The notes beneath the pieces are model-generated. The model worked only from the letters and a program-made list of their open reading frames with translations. It was not told where the DNA came from and ran no database searches. Shown here in pieces: positions 40,887 through 51,390 of a DNA stretch of 64,000 nt. Every line of letters begins with the position of its first letter. The first letter of the stretch is position 1. Both the position numbers and the translations under genes were made by a program. The DNA lies in the NCBI GenBank assembly GCA_963618015.1, contig CAVEQS010000006.1, forward strand, positions 1-64,000, given 5' to 3'. The stretch is from Apopatocola sp963618015. GTDB lineage: Bacteria; Bacillota; Clostridia; Oscillospirales; Oscillospiraceae.

Positions 40887-42167
40887 ATGTTAGGAACTAT
40901 CGGCATTTTCCTCGGCTTCGCGGTCCTTCTCGTCTGTGTCTGGAAAAAGTACAACCTCATCCTCGCCGCGCTTCTGGCGAGCACCGTGATCGGACTCACG
41001 AACGGCTTCTCTCTGGCGGAAACGTGGAATACGTATCTCGTGCAGGGCATCGCCTCGTTCGGCGCTCCGTATTTCTGGATGCTCGTTCTCGGCGCACTGT
41101 TTGCCAAGCTTATGGAGGACAGCGGCGCTACCCGCAGTCTCGGCCTCTGGATCGCCGATCGCTGCGGCGAGCGCTACAGCCTTCTTGGCTACATGGTCGT
41201 CACCGGCCTTCTCACGCTCGGCGGCGTCAACGGCTTCGTCATCATCTTTGTTCTGCTGCCTCTGGCAAAGGTCCTCTTCCGCAAGGGCAACGTGCCCTGG
41301 TATATTTTCCCCGCCGTTACCTATGCCGCGATGGTGCCCGGCTGCGCGTTCTTCCCCGGCGGCATCCAGACGAACAACATCGCTCCCACCAACTATCTCG
41401 GCACTACGCTGACTGCTGCGCCCGTGATCGGCATCATCGGCACGGTGATCTATCTCGCCATGATCGCGGTTTACGTACATTTTACTCTGAAAAAAGCCCG
41501 CGCCAACCCCGACGCGCCCGAATATTATGCCCTTGACGCTGAAAGCGTCGATCTCTCCACCGGCAAGATCCCCCCGGCGTGGATGTCGCTCATCCCGCTG
41601 GCCGTCGCGCTCATCTGCATCAACCTCATCAAGCTCTCGATCGTATACGGCCTTGCCATCGCCTGCGTCGTGTGCATCGTTCTCTTCTGGAAGTACTATG
41701 ACAGTGTCAAAACCACGCTCAATAACGGTGTGGCCAGCGGCGTCAACCCTGTGATCATGGTGTGCATGGTCGTCGGTGTTGCCAAGGTCGTTGCCGCCAC
41801 TCCTGCATTTGCCGGCTTCCAGCAGTGGCTGCTGAACCTGCCGCTGAACGGCCTCTTCAAGGTTTTCGCCGTCACGAACTGCGTCGCGTTCATGACCGGC
41901 TCCGGTACCGCCGCCATCTCCACCACGCTCGAGCTGTTCGGCAAGGATTTCCTGGCTATGGGCTTCTCTCCGGAGGTCATCCACCGCATCGTCGCCATGT
42001 CCTCCGAGGGCTTTGACTCCATGCCGTGGAACAACTTCATCGTGCTCGTTCTCACCATGGGCGGCCTTTCCTACTCCAAGAGCTATAAGCACGTGTTCAT
42101 CTGCTCTGTCGTGCTGACGATGCTGGCCACGCTTCTGGTCATCGCCGGCATTTCGATCTTCGCGTAA
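40887..42167 (+). CDS. GntP-like organic acid / gluconate-type permease
   Basis: A 426-residue membrane protein with about eleven to twelve hydrophobic segments. Features: LGALFAKLMEDSGATRSLGL, a family-typical stretch in GntP/CitM-type carriers, and the later TGSGTAAISTTLELFGKDF. It likely brings in an anionic organic compound with H+ or Na+. Divergent GntR control and the catabolic genes after it suggest that it imports the substrate of this operon. The start follows AAGGAGAG. Confidence 0.82.
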   Translation: MLGTIGIFLGFAVLLVCVWKKYNLILAALLASTVIGLTNGFSLAETWNTYLVQGIASFGAPYFWMLVLGALFAKLMEDSGATRSLGLWIADRCGERYSLLGYMVVTGLLTLGGVNGFVIIFVLLPLAKVLFRKGNVPWYIFPAVTYAAMVPGCAFFPGGIQTNNIAPTNYLGTTLTAAPVIGIIGTVIYLAMIAVYVHFTLKKARANPDAPEYYALDAESVDLSTGKIPPAWMSLIPLAVALICINLIKLSIVYGLAIACVVCIVLFWKYYDSVKTTLNNGVASGVNPVIMVCMVVGVAKVVAATPAFAGFQQWLLNLPLNGLFKVFAVTNCVAFMTGSGTAAISTTLELFGKDFLAMGFSPEVIHRIVAMSSEGFDSMPWNNFIVLVLTMGGLSYSKSYKHVFICSVVLTMLATLLVIAGISIFA

Positions 42168-42171
42168 GCCC

Positions 42172-42924
42172 ATGGCGTACATATCGGAAAAGAAGGTGTA
42201 TGGCACGCTCGGGAAGCTGGGCGTCGCCATGCCTGCCGGGGGCTACATCGCCGTTACGGATTTCCACCGCTGGCTTTGCCCGGACATCGCGATCTCCGAC
42301 TATCCGGTGCCTCTCGGCGCTGTCAGCCCCGCCGGGCTTCAGGCGTTTGCCGATAAGGTCACGGAGGCAATGCACCTTTACCGGGATTATGACCCGGTGG
42401 ATCTCGCGTTCCTCTCCTGCACCTCCGGCAGCCAGGTCGGCGGCCCCGGCTACGACGCGCATCTCTGCCAAACGATCCGGGAGGCCGCCAACGCCCGGGA
42501 GGGCTATACAACGACCACCGCCGTTCTTAAAGCGCTCCGCGCTCTCGGCGCAAAAAAGCTTACGATCTGCACGCCGTATCCGGACGATGTGAACGCCGCC
42601 GAGAAAGCATACTTTGAAAACGAAGGCTTTTCCATCGACGGGATCTTCGGCATGAAGACCGCCGACCCGCGTGATCCGAAGCTCATCGGCCGCATCCCGC
42701 CGGAGGACATCTTCCGCTTTGCCAAAGAGCGCATGCAGCCCGGATCGGACGCGCTGTTCATCAGCTGCACCGGGCTAACGGCCATGGAGATCATCGCCGA
42801 TCTCGAAGCGGAGCTCGGCGTTCCGGTCGTGACGAGCAATGCGTGCGCGGTCTGGCTCATCGGAAAATGGTTTGGCCGCCACGGCGAGCGGGCCGGCCGT
42901 CTCGGACGGCTGTTCACGCTCTGA
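42172..42924 (+). CDS. Asp/Glu racemase-superfamily protein (maleate isomerase-like)
   Basis: A 250-residue two-domain protein. Cysteines sit at the expected catalytic spots of both halves: LSCTSGSQVGG and ISCTGLTAMEI. TICTPYPDDVNAAEKAYFEN is a typical maleate cis-trans isomerase / arylmalonate decarboxylase segment. Members use a cysteine pair to racemise or isomerise a carboxylate. In context it may interconvert D and L forms of a small cyclic amino acid, but no measured specificity can be claimed. Four bases after the transporter, with no good ribosome binding site of its own, so translation is probably coupled. Confidence 0.85.
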   Translation: MAYISEKKVYGTLGKLGVAMPAGGYIAVTDFHRWLCPDIAISDYPVPLGAVSPAGLQAFADKVTEAMHLYRDYDPVDLAFLSCTSGSQVGGPGYDAHLCQTIREAANAREGYTTTTAVLKALRALGAKKLTICTPYPDDVNAAEKAYFENEGFSIDGIFGMKTADPRDPKLIGRIPPEDIFRFAKERMQPGSDALFISCTGLTAMEIIADLEAELGVPVVTSNACAVWLIGKWFGRHGERAGRLGRLFTL

Positions 42925-42953
42925 AAGAGCCGATACGAAAGGAGAACAGGAAA

Positions 42954-43676
42954 ATGATCCGCGAAAAGATCGCCCCGGAATTTTATATTGAAGAACACGC
43001 GCTCATCTACGGCCTGCTCGGCAAGTATGCGGAGCAGTTCTGCGGCGAAGCCGGGCTGGACGCCTTTGCCAAGGGAACGATCCTCTATTCCCGCGAGCGC
43101 GGCATCCGCATGGCAAAGCGCTGTCTTGCCGACGGCCGCGAGCTGAATATGAAAACGTATCTGCTCTACGGCGAATGGGCGGACACGCGCAAAAAGACCA
43201 GCATCCAGGTATGCGGCATCGTGCCGGATTTCCTCAACACCGTTCCGCAGTGCGCGTGGAACGACAGCTGGATCAAATACGGTCTAGGGAAATACGGCGC
43301 CATCTACTGCACCTACTGCGACAAGAACCTCGTCCGCGGCTTCAGCCCGGCGGAGACGGTGGAGATATCCTCCGTGCTCACACACGGCGCGCCCTCCTGC
43401 GAGTTCAACTGGATCGGTGCAAATTTCCAGACCGAGCAGGAGTTCTACGATCTCATGAAGCTCAAAAGTGAGATATCGCATTACACCATGAAGGACTTTC
43501 TCTATCACTCCGGCCACACGCTCTCGGCGCTCCGGCGCACGTTTTATGTGGAGCTGAGCGTTCCCGACACGGAGAAGATCTGCTCCGCGGCGCTCCGGGA
43601 GTTTGCTGGGATCATGGGCGAGGAAAAGTGCGCCGCGCTCGAAGAAGAATCCCATCTTGACTTTTTGGAGATCTGA
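42954..43676 (+). CDS. L-2-amino-thiazoline-4-carboxylate hydrolase-like protein
   Basis: A 240-residue protein matching the ATC hydrolase family: a helical N-terminal third, then CAWNDSWIKYGLGKYGAIYC, YCDKNLVRGFSPAETVEISS and THGAPSCEFNW. Conserved Cys, Tyr and His residues are present in these blocks. In Pseudomonas the family enzyme opens the ring of L-2-amino-thiazoline-4-carboxylate to N-carbamoyl-L-cysteine. The start has AAAGGAGAA upstream. A different small-ring substrate is possible, since many members are uncharacterised. Confidence 0.8.
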   Translation: MIREKIAPEFYIEEHALIYGLLGKYAEQFCGEAGLDAFAKGTILYSRERGIRMAKRCLADGRELNMKTYLLYGEWADTRKKTSIQVCGIVPDFLNTVPQCAWNDSWIKYGLGKYGAIYCTYCDKNLVRGFSPAETVEISSVLTHGAPSCEFNWIGANFQTEQEFYDLMKLKSEISHYTMKDFLYHSGHTLSALRRTFYVELSVPDTEKICSAALREFAGIMGEEKCAALEEESHLDFLEI

Positions 43677-43679
43677 CCT

Positions 43680-44987
43680 ATGGACAGCCGTGACCGTTTG
43701 GGATCCATCCGCCGCATCGTATCGTCGCTCAAAGCGGAGCTCACCGCGCTGAGCGACGCCATCTGGGCGCACCCGGAGACCGCGTTTCAGGAGGAGTATG
43801 CCTGCGCCGCGCTCTCGCGGTTTCTTGCGGAGAAGGGCTTCTCTGTCGAGTCCTCCGCCGCGGGGCTGCCCACCGCGTTTGTTGCCTCGCGTGGCAAGGG
43901 CTCTCCCGTGATCGGCTTTCTCGGCGAGTACGACGCCCTGCCGGGGCTGTATCAGCCCGCCGGGGTCTCCGAGACGGGCGACGAGCCCGGCACCGCCGGT
44001 CACGGCTGCGGCCACAACCTTCTTGGCGCCGGCGCGGCGGGCGCCGCCGCGGCGCTCAGCGGGTATCTGGAAAAGAACCGGCTTCCCGGCACGGTACGGT
44101 TTTACGGCTGTCCCGCCGAGGAGTCCGGCGCCGGAAAGGAGATCCTTGCGCGCTCCGGCGTATTTGACGGTCTGGACGCCTGCTTCACATGGCACCCGGA
44201 AACGCGAAACTGTGTCGTGACGCAGAGCACGCTCGCAAACATCATCGCGGAAGCGGAATTTCGCGGAAAGGCCAGCCATGCCGCCGCTTCGCCGGAGCTC
44301 GGGCGCAGCGCGCTGGACGCCTGTGAGCTGATGAACGTGGGCGCGAACTACCTTCGCGAGCATGTACCGCCGGACGTCCGGTTCCATTACGCCTACACCG
44401 ATGCCGGCGGAAGCAGCCCCAACATCGTGCAGAGCAAGGCCTCGCTTCTCTACTATATCCGCGCGGAAAAGCAGCGCACCGCCGAGGATGTGCTCGCCCG
44501 CCTGTCTGACATAGCAAAAGGCGCCGCGCTGATGACCGGCACGGAGGTGTCCTTCCGCCGCGGGAGCACCATGAGCGATTATCTCCCCAACGACGCGCTC
44601 GGCCGTCTGGCGGACGAGGCGTTCCGGCAGCTCGGCGCACCGGAGTTCTCGCCGGAGGAGATCGCGTCGGCGGCCCGTTTCTCCACGGAGGTGCCTCCCT
44701 TCTCTGCGGAGATCGAGCCGTACGGGCAGCATACCGGCACTCTTTCCGTTTCCACCGATGTCGGCAACGTTTCGCACATCGTTCCGACGGTGCAGATCTA
44801 TGTCGCCTGCTTCGCCAAGGACACGCCGTTTCATGACCGGCGCATGACGGCGCAGGCGGCGCTGCCCGCAGCGCACCGCGGCATGATGACGGCGGCTGCC
44901 GTTCTGGCCGCAGCCTCTGCCGCGGCGGCGGAGTCGCCCGAGGTGCTCGCCGCCGCCTCGGCGGAGCTGCACGACACAGAAAAATAA
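43680..44987 (+). CDS. M20-family amidohydrolase (AbgB-like)
   Basis: A 435-residue metallopeptidase-fold enzyme. Visible: GFLGEYDALPG with a metal-binding aspartate region, GHGCGHNLLGAGAAGAAAAL with histidine ligands, CPAEESGAGKE with the catalytic glutamate, and CFTWHPETRN. The dimerisation domain inserts at about 185-295. It hydrolyses an amide or carbamoyl bond of an N-substituted amino acid. Best sequence likeness is to the AbgB branch; carbamoylases form another M20 branch, so N-carbamoyl-cysteine hydrolysis is inferred from its neighbours. It follows the ATC-hydrolase-like gene by 3 bases. Confidence 0.85.
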   Translation: MDSRDRLGSIRRIVSSLKAELTALSDAIWAHPETAFQEEYACAALSRFLAEKGFSVESSAAGLPTAFVASRGKGSPVIGFLGEYDALPGLYQPAGVSETGDEPGTAGHGCGHNLLGAGAAGAAAALSGYLEKNRLPGTVRFYGCPAEESGAGKEILARSGVFDGLDACFTWHPETRNCVVTQSTLANIIAEAEFRGKASHAAASPELGRSALDACELMNVGANYLREHVPPDVRFHYAYTDAGGSSPNIVQSKASLLYYIRAEKQRTAEDVLARLSDIAKGAALMTGTEVSFRRGSTMSDYLPNDALGRLADEAFRQLGAPEFSPEEIASAARFSTEVPPFSAEIEPYGQHTGTLSVSTDVGNVSHIVPTVQIYVACFAKDTPFHDRRMTAQAALPAAHRGMMTAAAVLAAASAAAAESPEVLAAASAELHDTEK

Positions 44988-45001
44988 CGCGATTCGCAAA
45001 G

Positions 45002-45035
45002 AAAGAGCCGATGGCAGGCGCCATCGGCTCTTTTT
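45002..45035. terminator. Bidirectional terminator at the end of the catabolic operon
   Basis: AAAGAGCCGATGGC (45002-45015) with GCCATCGGCTCTTT (45020-45033), perfect stem and T tail, between convergent genes. The stem core equals that at 38618-38647. Confidence 0.9.
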
Positions 45036-45049
45036 CTATGTTTTTTGAA

Positions 45050-46255
45050 TCATGCGTTGAAAACGTATTTGTCCAGCCGGTCGAAGGCCTCCTGCACGCG
45101 GGAGAGCGGGAGGGCGAGATTCATGCGGATGTGGCAGGGACCGTGGAACTGCCGCCCGTCCTGCACCGCCACGCCGACATCCCAGCACGCCTTTTCCACG
45201 TCGCCGATGGTTTTTTTATGCGCTTCGCACCATTTCGTGCAGTCGACAAAGAGCATGTACGTCCCCTCCGGCTTCGTGACCTCCACGCCTTTGAAGCGCG
45301 TTTTGATATAATCGCAGGCAAAATCAATGTTCCCCGCGATCACGGCGCACAGCTCGTGCGTCCACTCGCTGCCCTCCGGGGAATAGGCGGCGGCGAGCGC
45401 GTGCATGGAGAGCACATTCATGCTGTTGTAGTGCGAAAGGGAGCATTCCTTCTCCATCCGGTCGCGGATCCACGGGCTGTAGGCGATGTGGTACGAGCCC
45501 ACGAGCCCCGCCAGATTGAACGTTTTGCTCGGCGCATAGAGCGCGAGCGTTCGGTTTTTCGCATCCTCGCTCACGGACTGCGTCGGCGTGTGGACGACGC
45601 CGGGGCGGACGATGTCCGACCAGATCTCGTCGGAGACGATGAATACGTCGTGCTTCGCGCAGAGCTCCGTGAAGCGCTCAACCTCCCAGCGCTCCCACAC
45701 ACGCCCGGTCGGGTTGTGCGGCGAGCAGAACACCGCGGCGTGAATTTTATTCTCTATGATCCGCCGTTCCATATCCTCAAAGTCCATGCGCCAGATGCCG
45801 GCTTCGTCCTTCACGAGCGGTGAGAGGATCATGTTGTAGCCGTTATTGCGCAGCGCGCCGGTAAAACCGATGTAGGTAGGGGAGTGGAGAAGAACGTTGC
45901 CGCCCTTTGAGCAGAACACGTTCAGCGCGCTGATAACACCGCCGAGTACCCCGTTCTCGTAGCCGAGGTTTTCCCGCTTGAGCCCTGTCACGCCGTGGCG
46001 CTGCTCCTGCCAGCGGAGAATGCCGTTGATGTAAGCCTCCGAGGGAAGAAAATATCCGTAGGCCGGATGCCCGGCGCGCTCGATGATCGCCGCCGGAACT
46101 GTTGGAACGGTGGGGAAGTTCATGTCCGCGACCCACATGGGGATGATGTCGAAGCCCTCGCGCGGTGCGCCCGGCGCAAAACCGTGGCCGACGCCGTCGA
46201 TCGCAAGCGCGTCGCGCCCCCGGCGATCCATGATGGAGGTAAAATCGTATTTCAT
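45050..46255 (-). CDS. PLP-dependent C-S lyase, PatB/MalY family
   Basis: A 401-residue fold-type I enzyme: IPMWVADMNFPTVPTVPAAI is the MalY/PatB N-terminal signature, HPAYGYF follows, FCSPHNPTGRVW and SDEIWSDIV bind the cofactor, and the PLP-binding lysine is in YAPSKTFNLAGLVGSY. Such enzymes split cystathionine, cystine or cysteine conjugates to pyruvate, ammonia and a thiol. Convergent with the catabolic operon, it adds to the sulfur-amino-acid theme. The start is ATG at 46255 behind GCGAGGC. Confidence 0.92.
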   Translation of the reverse strand: MKYDFTSIMDRRGRDALAIDGVGHGFAPGAPREGFDIIPMWVADMNFPTVPTVPAAIIERAGHPAYGYFLPSEAYINGILRWQEQRHGVTGLKRENLGYENGVLGGVISALNVFCSKGGNVLLHSPTYIGFTGALRNNGYNMILSPLVKDEAGIWRMDFEDMERRIIENKIHAAVFCSPHNPTGRVWERWEVERFTELCAKHDVFIVSDEIWSDIVRPGVVHTPTQSVSEDAKNRTLALYAPSKTFNLAGLVGSYHIAYSPWIRDRMEKECSLSHYNSMNVLSMHALAAAYSPEGSEWTHELCAVIAGNIDFACDYIKTRFKGVEVTKPEGTYMLFVDCTKWCEAHKKTIGDVEKACWDVGVAVQDGRQFHGPCHIRMNLALPLSRVQEAFDRLDKYVFNA

Positions 46256-46356
46256 TCGCTCTGCCTCGCTTCTTTGTATTCACGCAGCGGAACAAGTGTC
46301 CCGCTGCCGGTATTATACCATCGCCGCGCCGCCGGGGCAAGCACTGCCGGAAAACG

Positions 46357-46395
46357 AAACATCCGCCGCGCGGGAAAACCGCGCGGCGGATGTTT
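46357..46395. terminator. Terminator after dnaJ
   Basis: A 17-bp stem, AAACATCCGCCGCGCGG (46357-46373) with its exact complement at 46379-46395, loop GAAAA. It also faces the start of the PatB-like gene. Confidence 0.85.
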
Positions 46396-46407
46396 GGTAA
46401 GCGGTAT

Positions 46408-47550
46408 TTATTTGCCGCCGAAAATGCCTTTTTTCTTCGGCGTGACGCCGGTGTCGCCAAGACTTTCGCCGAGCTTGCGGAGAAGATCCTTCTGCTCAAC
46501 GGTCAGATTTTTCGGCGTGACGACGCGCACCGTGACGAACTGGTCGCCGCGGCCGCCGCCATGGAGATACGGCACGCCCTTGCCGCGCAGACGGAACACC
46601 GTTCCGGACTGCGTGCCTTCGGGCACAGTGTATTTTACCTTGCCGTCGATCGTCGGCACCTCGACCTCCGCGCCGAGCGACGCCTGTACGATGGACACGG
46701 GCAGCTCGTAGAGAATGGACGTGCCCTCACGCTCAAACTGCGGATGGCTGCGCACGCTCACCGTCACGAGCAGATCGCCCGCCGGGCCGCCGTTGCGTCC
46801 GGCGTTGCCGAGCCCGCGCAGAGAGATGGTCTGCCCGTCGTCGATGCCGGCGGGGATATCCACCTTGATGCGGCGCGAGCGGCGCACCTTGCCCTTGCCC
46901 TTACAGGTCGGGCAGGGCTGATGGATGATCTTGCCTGTGCCGCCGCAGCGGGAGCACGGCTCCTGCGTCTGCATCATGCCGAACGGCGTGCGCGCTGTGC
47001 GCATCACGCTGCCGCGGCCCTTGCAGTCGGGGCAGATCTCGGGGGTCGTCCCCTCGGCGCAGCCAGTGCCCTTGCACTTGTCGCAGGTCTCGACCTTCAT
47101 GACGTCCAGCTCGCGGCTGACGCCGAAGCAGGCCTCCTCAAAGCTGACCTGGACTTCCGTGCGGACGTTCTCGCCGCGCATGGGGGCGTTGGGCGAGCGC
47201 TGCGCGCCGCCAAAGCCGCCGAAGCCACCGCCGAACCCTCCGCCAAAGCCGCCGCCGAAGAGGTCGTTCAGAATGTCGGCAAAGCCGCCGAAGCCCTCGG
47301 CGCTCGACTGGAAGCTGGACGGATCGAACGCGGCGAAGCCGTACTGGTCGTACTTCGCGCGCTTATCGGCGTCGGAGAGCACCTCGTAGGCCTCGTTGAC
47401 CTCTTTGAATTTCTGCTCGCACTCCTTGTCACCGGGGTGCAGGTCGGGATGAAATTCCTTTGCCTTTTTCCGGTAGGCTTTCTTTATGTCGTCGGCGCTC
47501 GCGCTTTTATCTACGCCAAGCACCTCATAATAATCGCGTTTATCGGCCAT
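46408..47550 (-). CDS. dnaJ: Chaperone protein DnaJ
   Basis: A 380-residue type I Hsp40: J-domain with HPD (KKAKEFHPDLHPG), Gly/Phe-rich region, a zinc domain of four CxxCxGxG-type motifs (CDKCKGTGC, CPDCKGRG, CSRCGGTG, CPTCKGKG), and a C-terminal substrate domain. It stimulates DnaK ATPase and holds unfolded proteins. Last gene of hrcA-grpE-dnaK-dnaJ, in the order common to Firmicutes. Confidence 0.97.
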   Translation of the reverse strand: MADKRDYYEVLGVDKSASADDIKKAYRKKAKEFHPDLHPGDKECEQKFKEVNEAYEVLSDADKRAKYDQYGFAAFDPSSFQSSAEGFGGFADILNDLFGGGFGGGFGGGFGGFGGAQRSPNAPMRGENVRTEVQVSFEEACFGVSRELDVMKVETCDKCKGTGCAEGTTPEICPDCKGRGSVMRTARTPFGMMQTQEPCSRCGGTGKIIHQPCPTCKGKGKVRRSRRIKVDIPAGIDDGQTISLRGLGNAGRNGGPAGDLLVTVSVRSHPQFEREGTSILYELPVSIVQASLGAEVEVPTIDGKVKYTVPEGTQSGTVFRLRGKGVPYLHGGGRGDQFVTVRVVTPKNLTVEQKDLLRKLGESLGDTGVTPKKKGIFGGK

Positions 47551-47637
47551 ATAGCTATCCTCTTAACATGGAACGCGGGCGGACCGGAAATCCGTCCGCC
47601 CCGCATTCCGTTGATTGGGACTCAAATTGGGAAACTC

Positions 47638-49503
<1,866 letters not shown>

Positions 49504-49569
49504 AATGATTGCCTCCTGTATAGACGAAATATTTTTATTAACTGTGGGATGATATATTCAAACGGGGAA

Positions 49570-50124
49570 TCAGTTGGCGACCTGCACCATGCTGAAGCGG
49601 ATCACCCGATCGCCCATTTTGAAGCCTTTCTGGAACTCCTGCACGATCTCGCCCTCGCCCTTGTCAGGGTCTTCCATGTGCATGACGGCGTTGTGCTCGT
49701 TGGGATCGAATTTCTGACCGACGGCCTCGATCGGCGTGACGCCGAGCGCCTTGAGCGCTTCGAGGAACTGAGTCATCGTCATTTCCACGCCCTTCTTGTA
49801 GGCCTCGTCGGCGGTCTCCTGCCGGAGAGCCCGTTCGAGATTGTCAAAGATCGGCAGCAGCTTTTTGAGCGTGTCGGCTTTGACGTCGGCGTAGATGTTG
49901 TCGCGCTCTCTTGCCGAGCGCTTGCGGAAGTTGTCGTATTCGGCGCGGAGCCGGAGGTTTTTGTCCTTTTCCGCGGCGAGGTCGTTCTGTGCGCTTTCAA
50001 GCTCGGCGCGAAGCGCGTCCGTTTCGGACACCTCTTCGACCATCGGCTCCGCCGTTTCTTCGACCGGCTTTTCCTCGATGGGCTGCTCTTCCTTCGGAGC
50101 GGTTTCCTTATTCTTGCTGCTCAT
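49570..50124 (-). CDS. grpE: Nucleotide exchange factor GrpE
   Basis: A 184-residue protein: acidic Glu/Pro-rich start, long coiled coil (LRAEYDNFRKRSARERDNIY), LLPIFDNLERAL, and the beta head with PIEAVGQKFDPNEHNAVMH. It speeds ADP release from DnaK. The start lies inside the end of hrcA (17-base overlap). Confidence 0.97.
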   Translation of the reverse strand: MSSKNKETAPKEEQPIEEKPVEETAEPMVEEVSETDALRAELESAQNDLAAEKDKNLRLRAEYDNFRKRSARERDNIYADVKADTLKKLLPIFDNLERALRQETADEAYKKGVEMTMTQFLEALKALGVTPIEAVGQKFDPNEHNAVMHMEDPDKGEGEIVQEFQKGFKMGDRVIRFSMVQVAN

Positions 50125-51196
50125 CGGTCCATGTGTCTCCTTTAACTATCATTTTTCCGAAGCCCGCAGGGGCTTCGCCTGCGCCGAGCAGACGGCTGAG
50201 TCCGTCGGCAATGTATTTGAGCTTGGCGGCCACGGCGCTGTAGTCCATCCGCAGCGGCCCGACCACGCCGATCAGTCCGCGCTGGCCTTCGCCCGCGTCA
50301 TAGCTCGCCATGACGACGCTCGAATCACGCAGCTCCTCGGCAACGTTTTCCGGCCCGATGATGACCCGGACGGGGTTGCCGTCCGCCGCGCCCGGCAGAC
50401 GCATGAGATGGTCGGAATCGGAAAGGTAGCTGATAACGCGGTGCGCCTTGTCGGGATCGCGGAACTCCGGCTGCTGCAGCAGGCTGCTCTCGCCGGTGAC
50501 GTATGCCGCGCCCGCGCGGCTCTCGCTCAGCACCTCGATGGCGTAGGCGGCGATGATGGAGGTGAGCCCCATCGTGTCGCGCGCGGCGCGCTCCGTGGCG
50601 GAGATGAGCACCGGCGTGATGCTCTCTTCGGGGAGATTCGTGAAGCCTGCGTTGAAAAGCGCCGAGAGCTTCTGGATCTGCCCCTGCTCCACTGAGAACG
50701 GCAGATGCACGAGCTTGTTCTTAACGGTATTGTCTCCGAGAAGAACAACGATTATGAAGGTGTTCGCGTCAATGTAGAGAAGATCGTAGCGCTTGATCGT
50801 TGCGGCGCGCGGCGCGCTGAGCGTGAGTGCCGGGTAACCGGTGAGTTGACCGGCAAGCTTTCCGGCGTCGCTCATGAGCTTGTCGAGCTGCTCCATCTTC
50901 TGGCTCAGCCGGGCGTTGATCGCCTCGGCCTCCTCGACGGAGAGGCGCTGCCGCTCCATAAGCTCGTTTACGTAGAACCGGTAGCCCTGCGGCGAGGGAA
51001 TGCGCCCCGCGCTCGTGTGCGGCTGCTCGAGATAGCCGAGCGCTGTGAGCTCGGAGAGCTCGTTGCGGATCGTGGCGCTGCTGCACCCGAGGCCGGCGAT
51101 CTCCGCGATCGTCTTGGAGCCGACCGGCTCTGCCGTGCGGATGTATTCATCCACAACAGCCGCGAGTATTTTCTTTTTTCTCTGGCTGATCTCCAC
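50108..51196 (-). CDS. hrcA: Heat-inducible transcription repressor HrcA
   Basis: A 362-residue repressor: winged helix (KKILAAVVDEYIRTAEPVGS then SATIRNELSELTALGYLEQP) and GAF-like domains with later HrcA blocks (GEGQRGLIGVVGPLRMDYS). It binds CIRCE elements and is kept active by chaperonin. The start is GTG at 51196 behind GAGGAAG. CIRCE sites lie directly upstream, so it represses its own operon. Confidence 0.96.
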   Translation of the reverse strand: MEISQRKKKILAAVVDEYIRTAEPVGSKTIAEIAGLGCSSATIRNELSELTALGYLEQPHTSAGRIPSPQGYRFYVNELMERQRLSVEEAEAINARLSQKMEQLDKLMSDAGKLAGQLTGYPALTLSAPRAATIKRYDLLYIDANTFIIVVLLGDNTVKNKLVHLPFSVEQGQIQKLSALFNAGFTNLPEESITPVLISATERAARDTMGLTSIIAAYAIEVLSESRAGAAYVTGESSLLQQPEFRDPDKAHRVISYLSDSDHLMRLPGAADGNPVRVIIGPENVAEELRDSSVVMASYDAGEGQRGLIGVVGPLRMDYSAVAAKLKYIADGLSRLLGAGEAPAGFGKMIVKGDTWTDEQQE

Positions 51197-51211
51197 GGCG
51201 GCTTCCTCACG

Positions 51212-51238
51212 TTAGCACTGGGCGCCATTGAGTGTTGG
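51212..51238. promoter_or_regulatory. Degenerate second CIRCE-like site
   Basis: TTAGCACTG-N9-GAGTGTTGG matches CIRCE (TTAGCACTC-N9-GAGTGCTAA) with mismatches. It overlaps the main CIRCE by four bases, nearer to the hrcA start. Confidence 0.55.
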
Positions 51239-51261
51239 CACTCTCTTCTTACGAGTGCTAA
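51235..51261. promoter_or_regulatory. CIRCE element of the hrcA-dnaK operon
   Basis: TTGGCACTC-N9-GAGTGCTAA, one base from the HrcA consensus, at the transcription start region of the minus-strand promoter. Confidence 0.92.
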
Positions 51262-51288
51262 TTTACCACTCCTTTATATAAATGTCAA
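51260..51288 (-). promoter_or_regulatory. Promoter of hrcA-grpE-dnaK-dnaJ
   Basis: On the minus strand: TTGACA (51288-51283), 17-base spacer, TAAATT (51265-51260), overlapping the edge of CIRCE. Confidence 0.8.
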
Positions 51289-51390
51289 GCGTTCCGCAAA
51301 GATTTAAAAAACCGTTCACAAATAAAAAAAGTGGTGTATAATGGAGAAAAAATTCCGCCCGGCCGGGCGGCCGAAAAAGGAGACAGCGGC

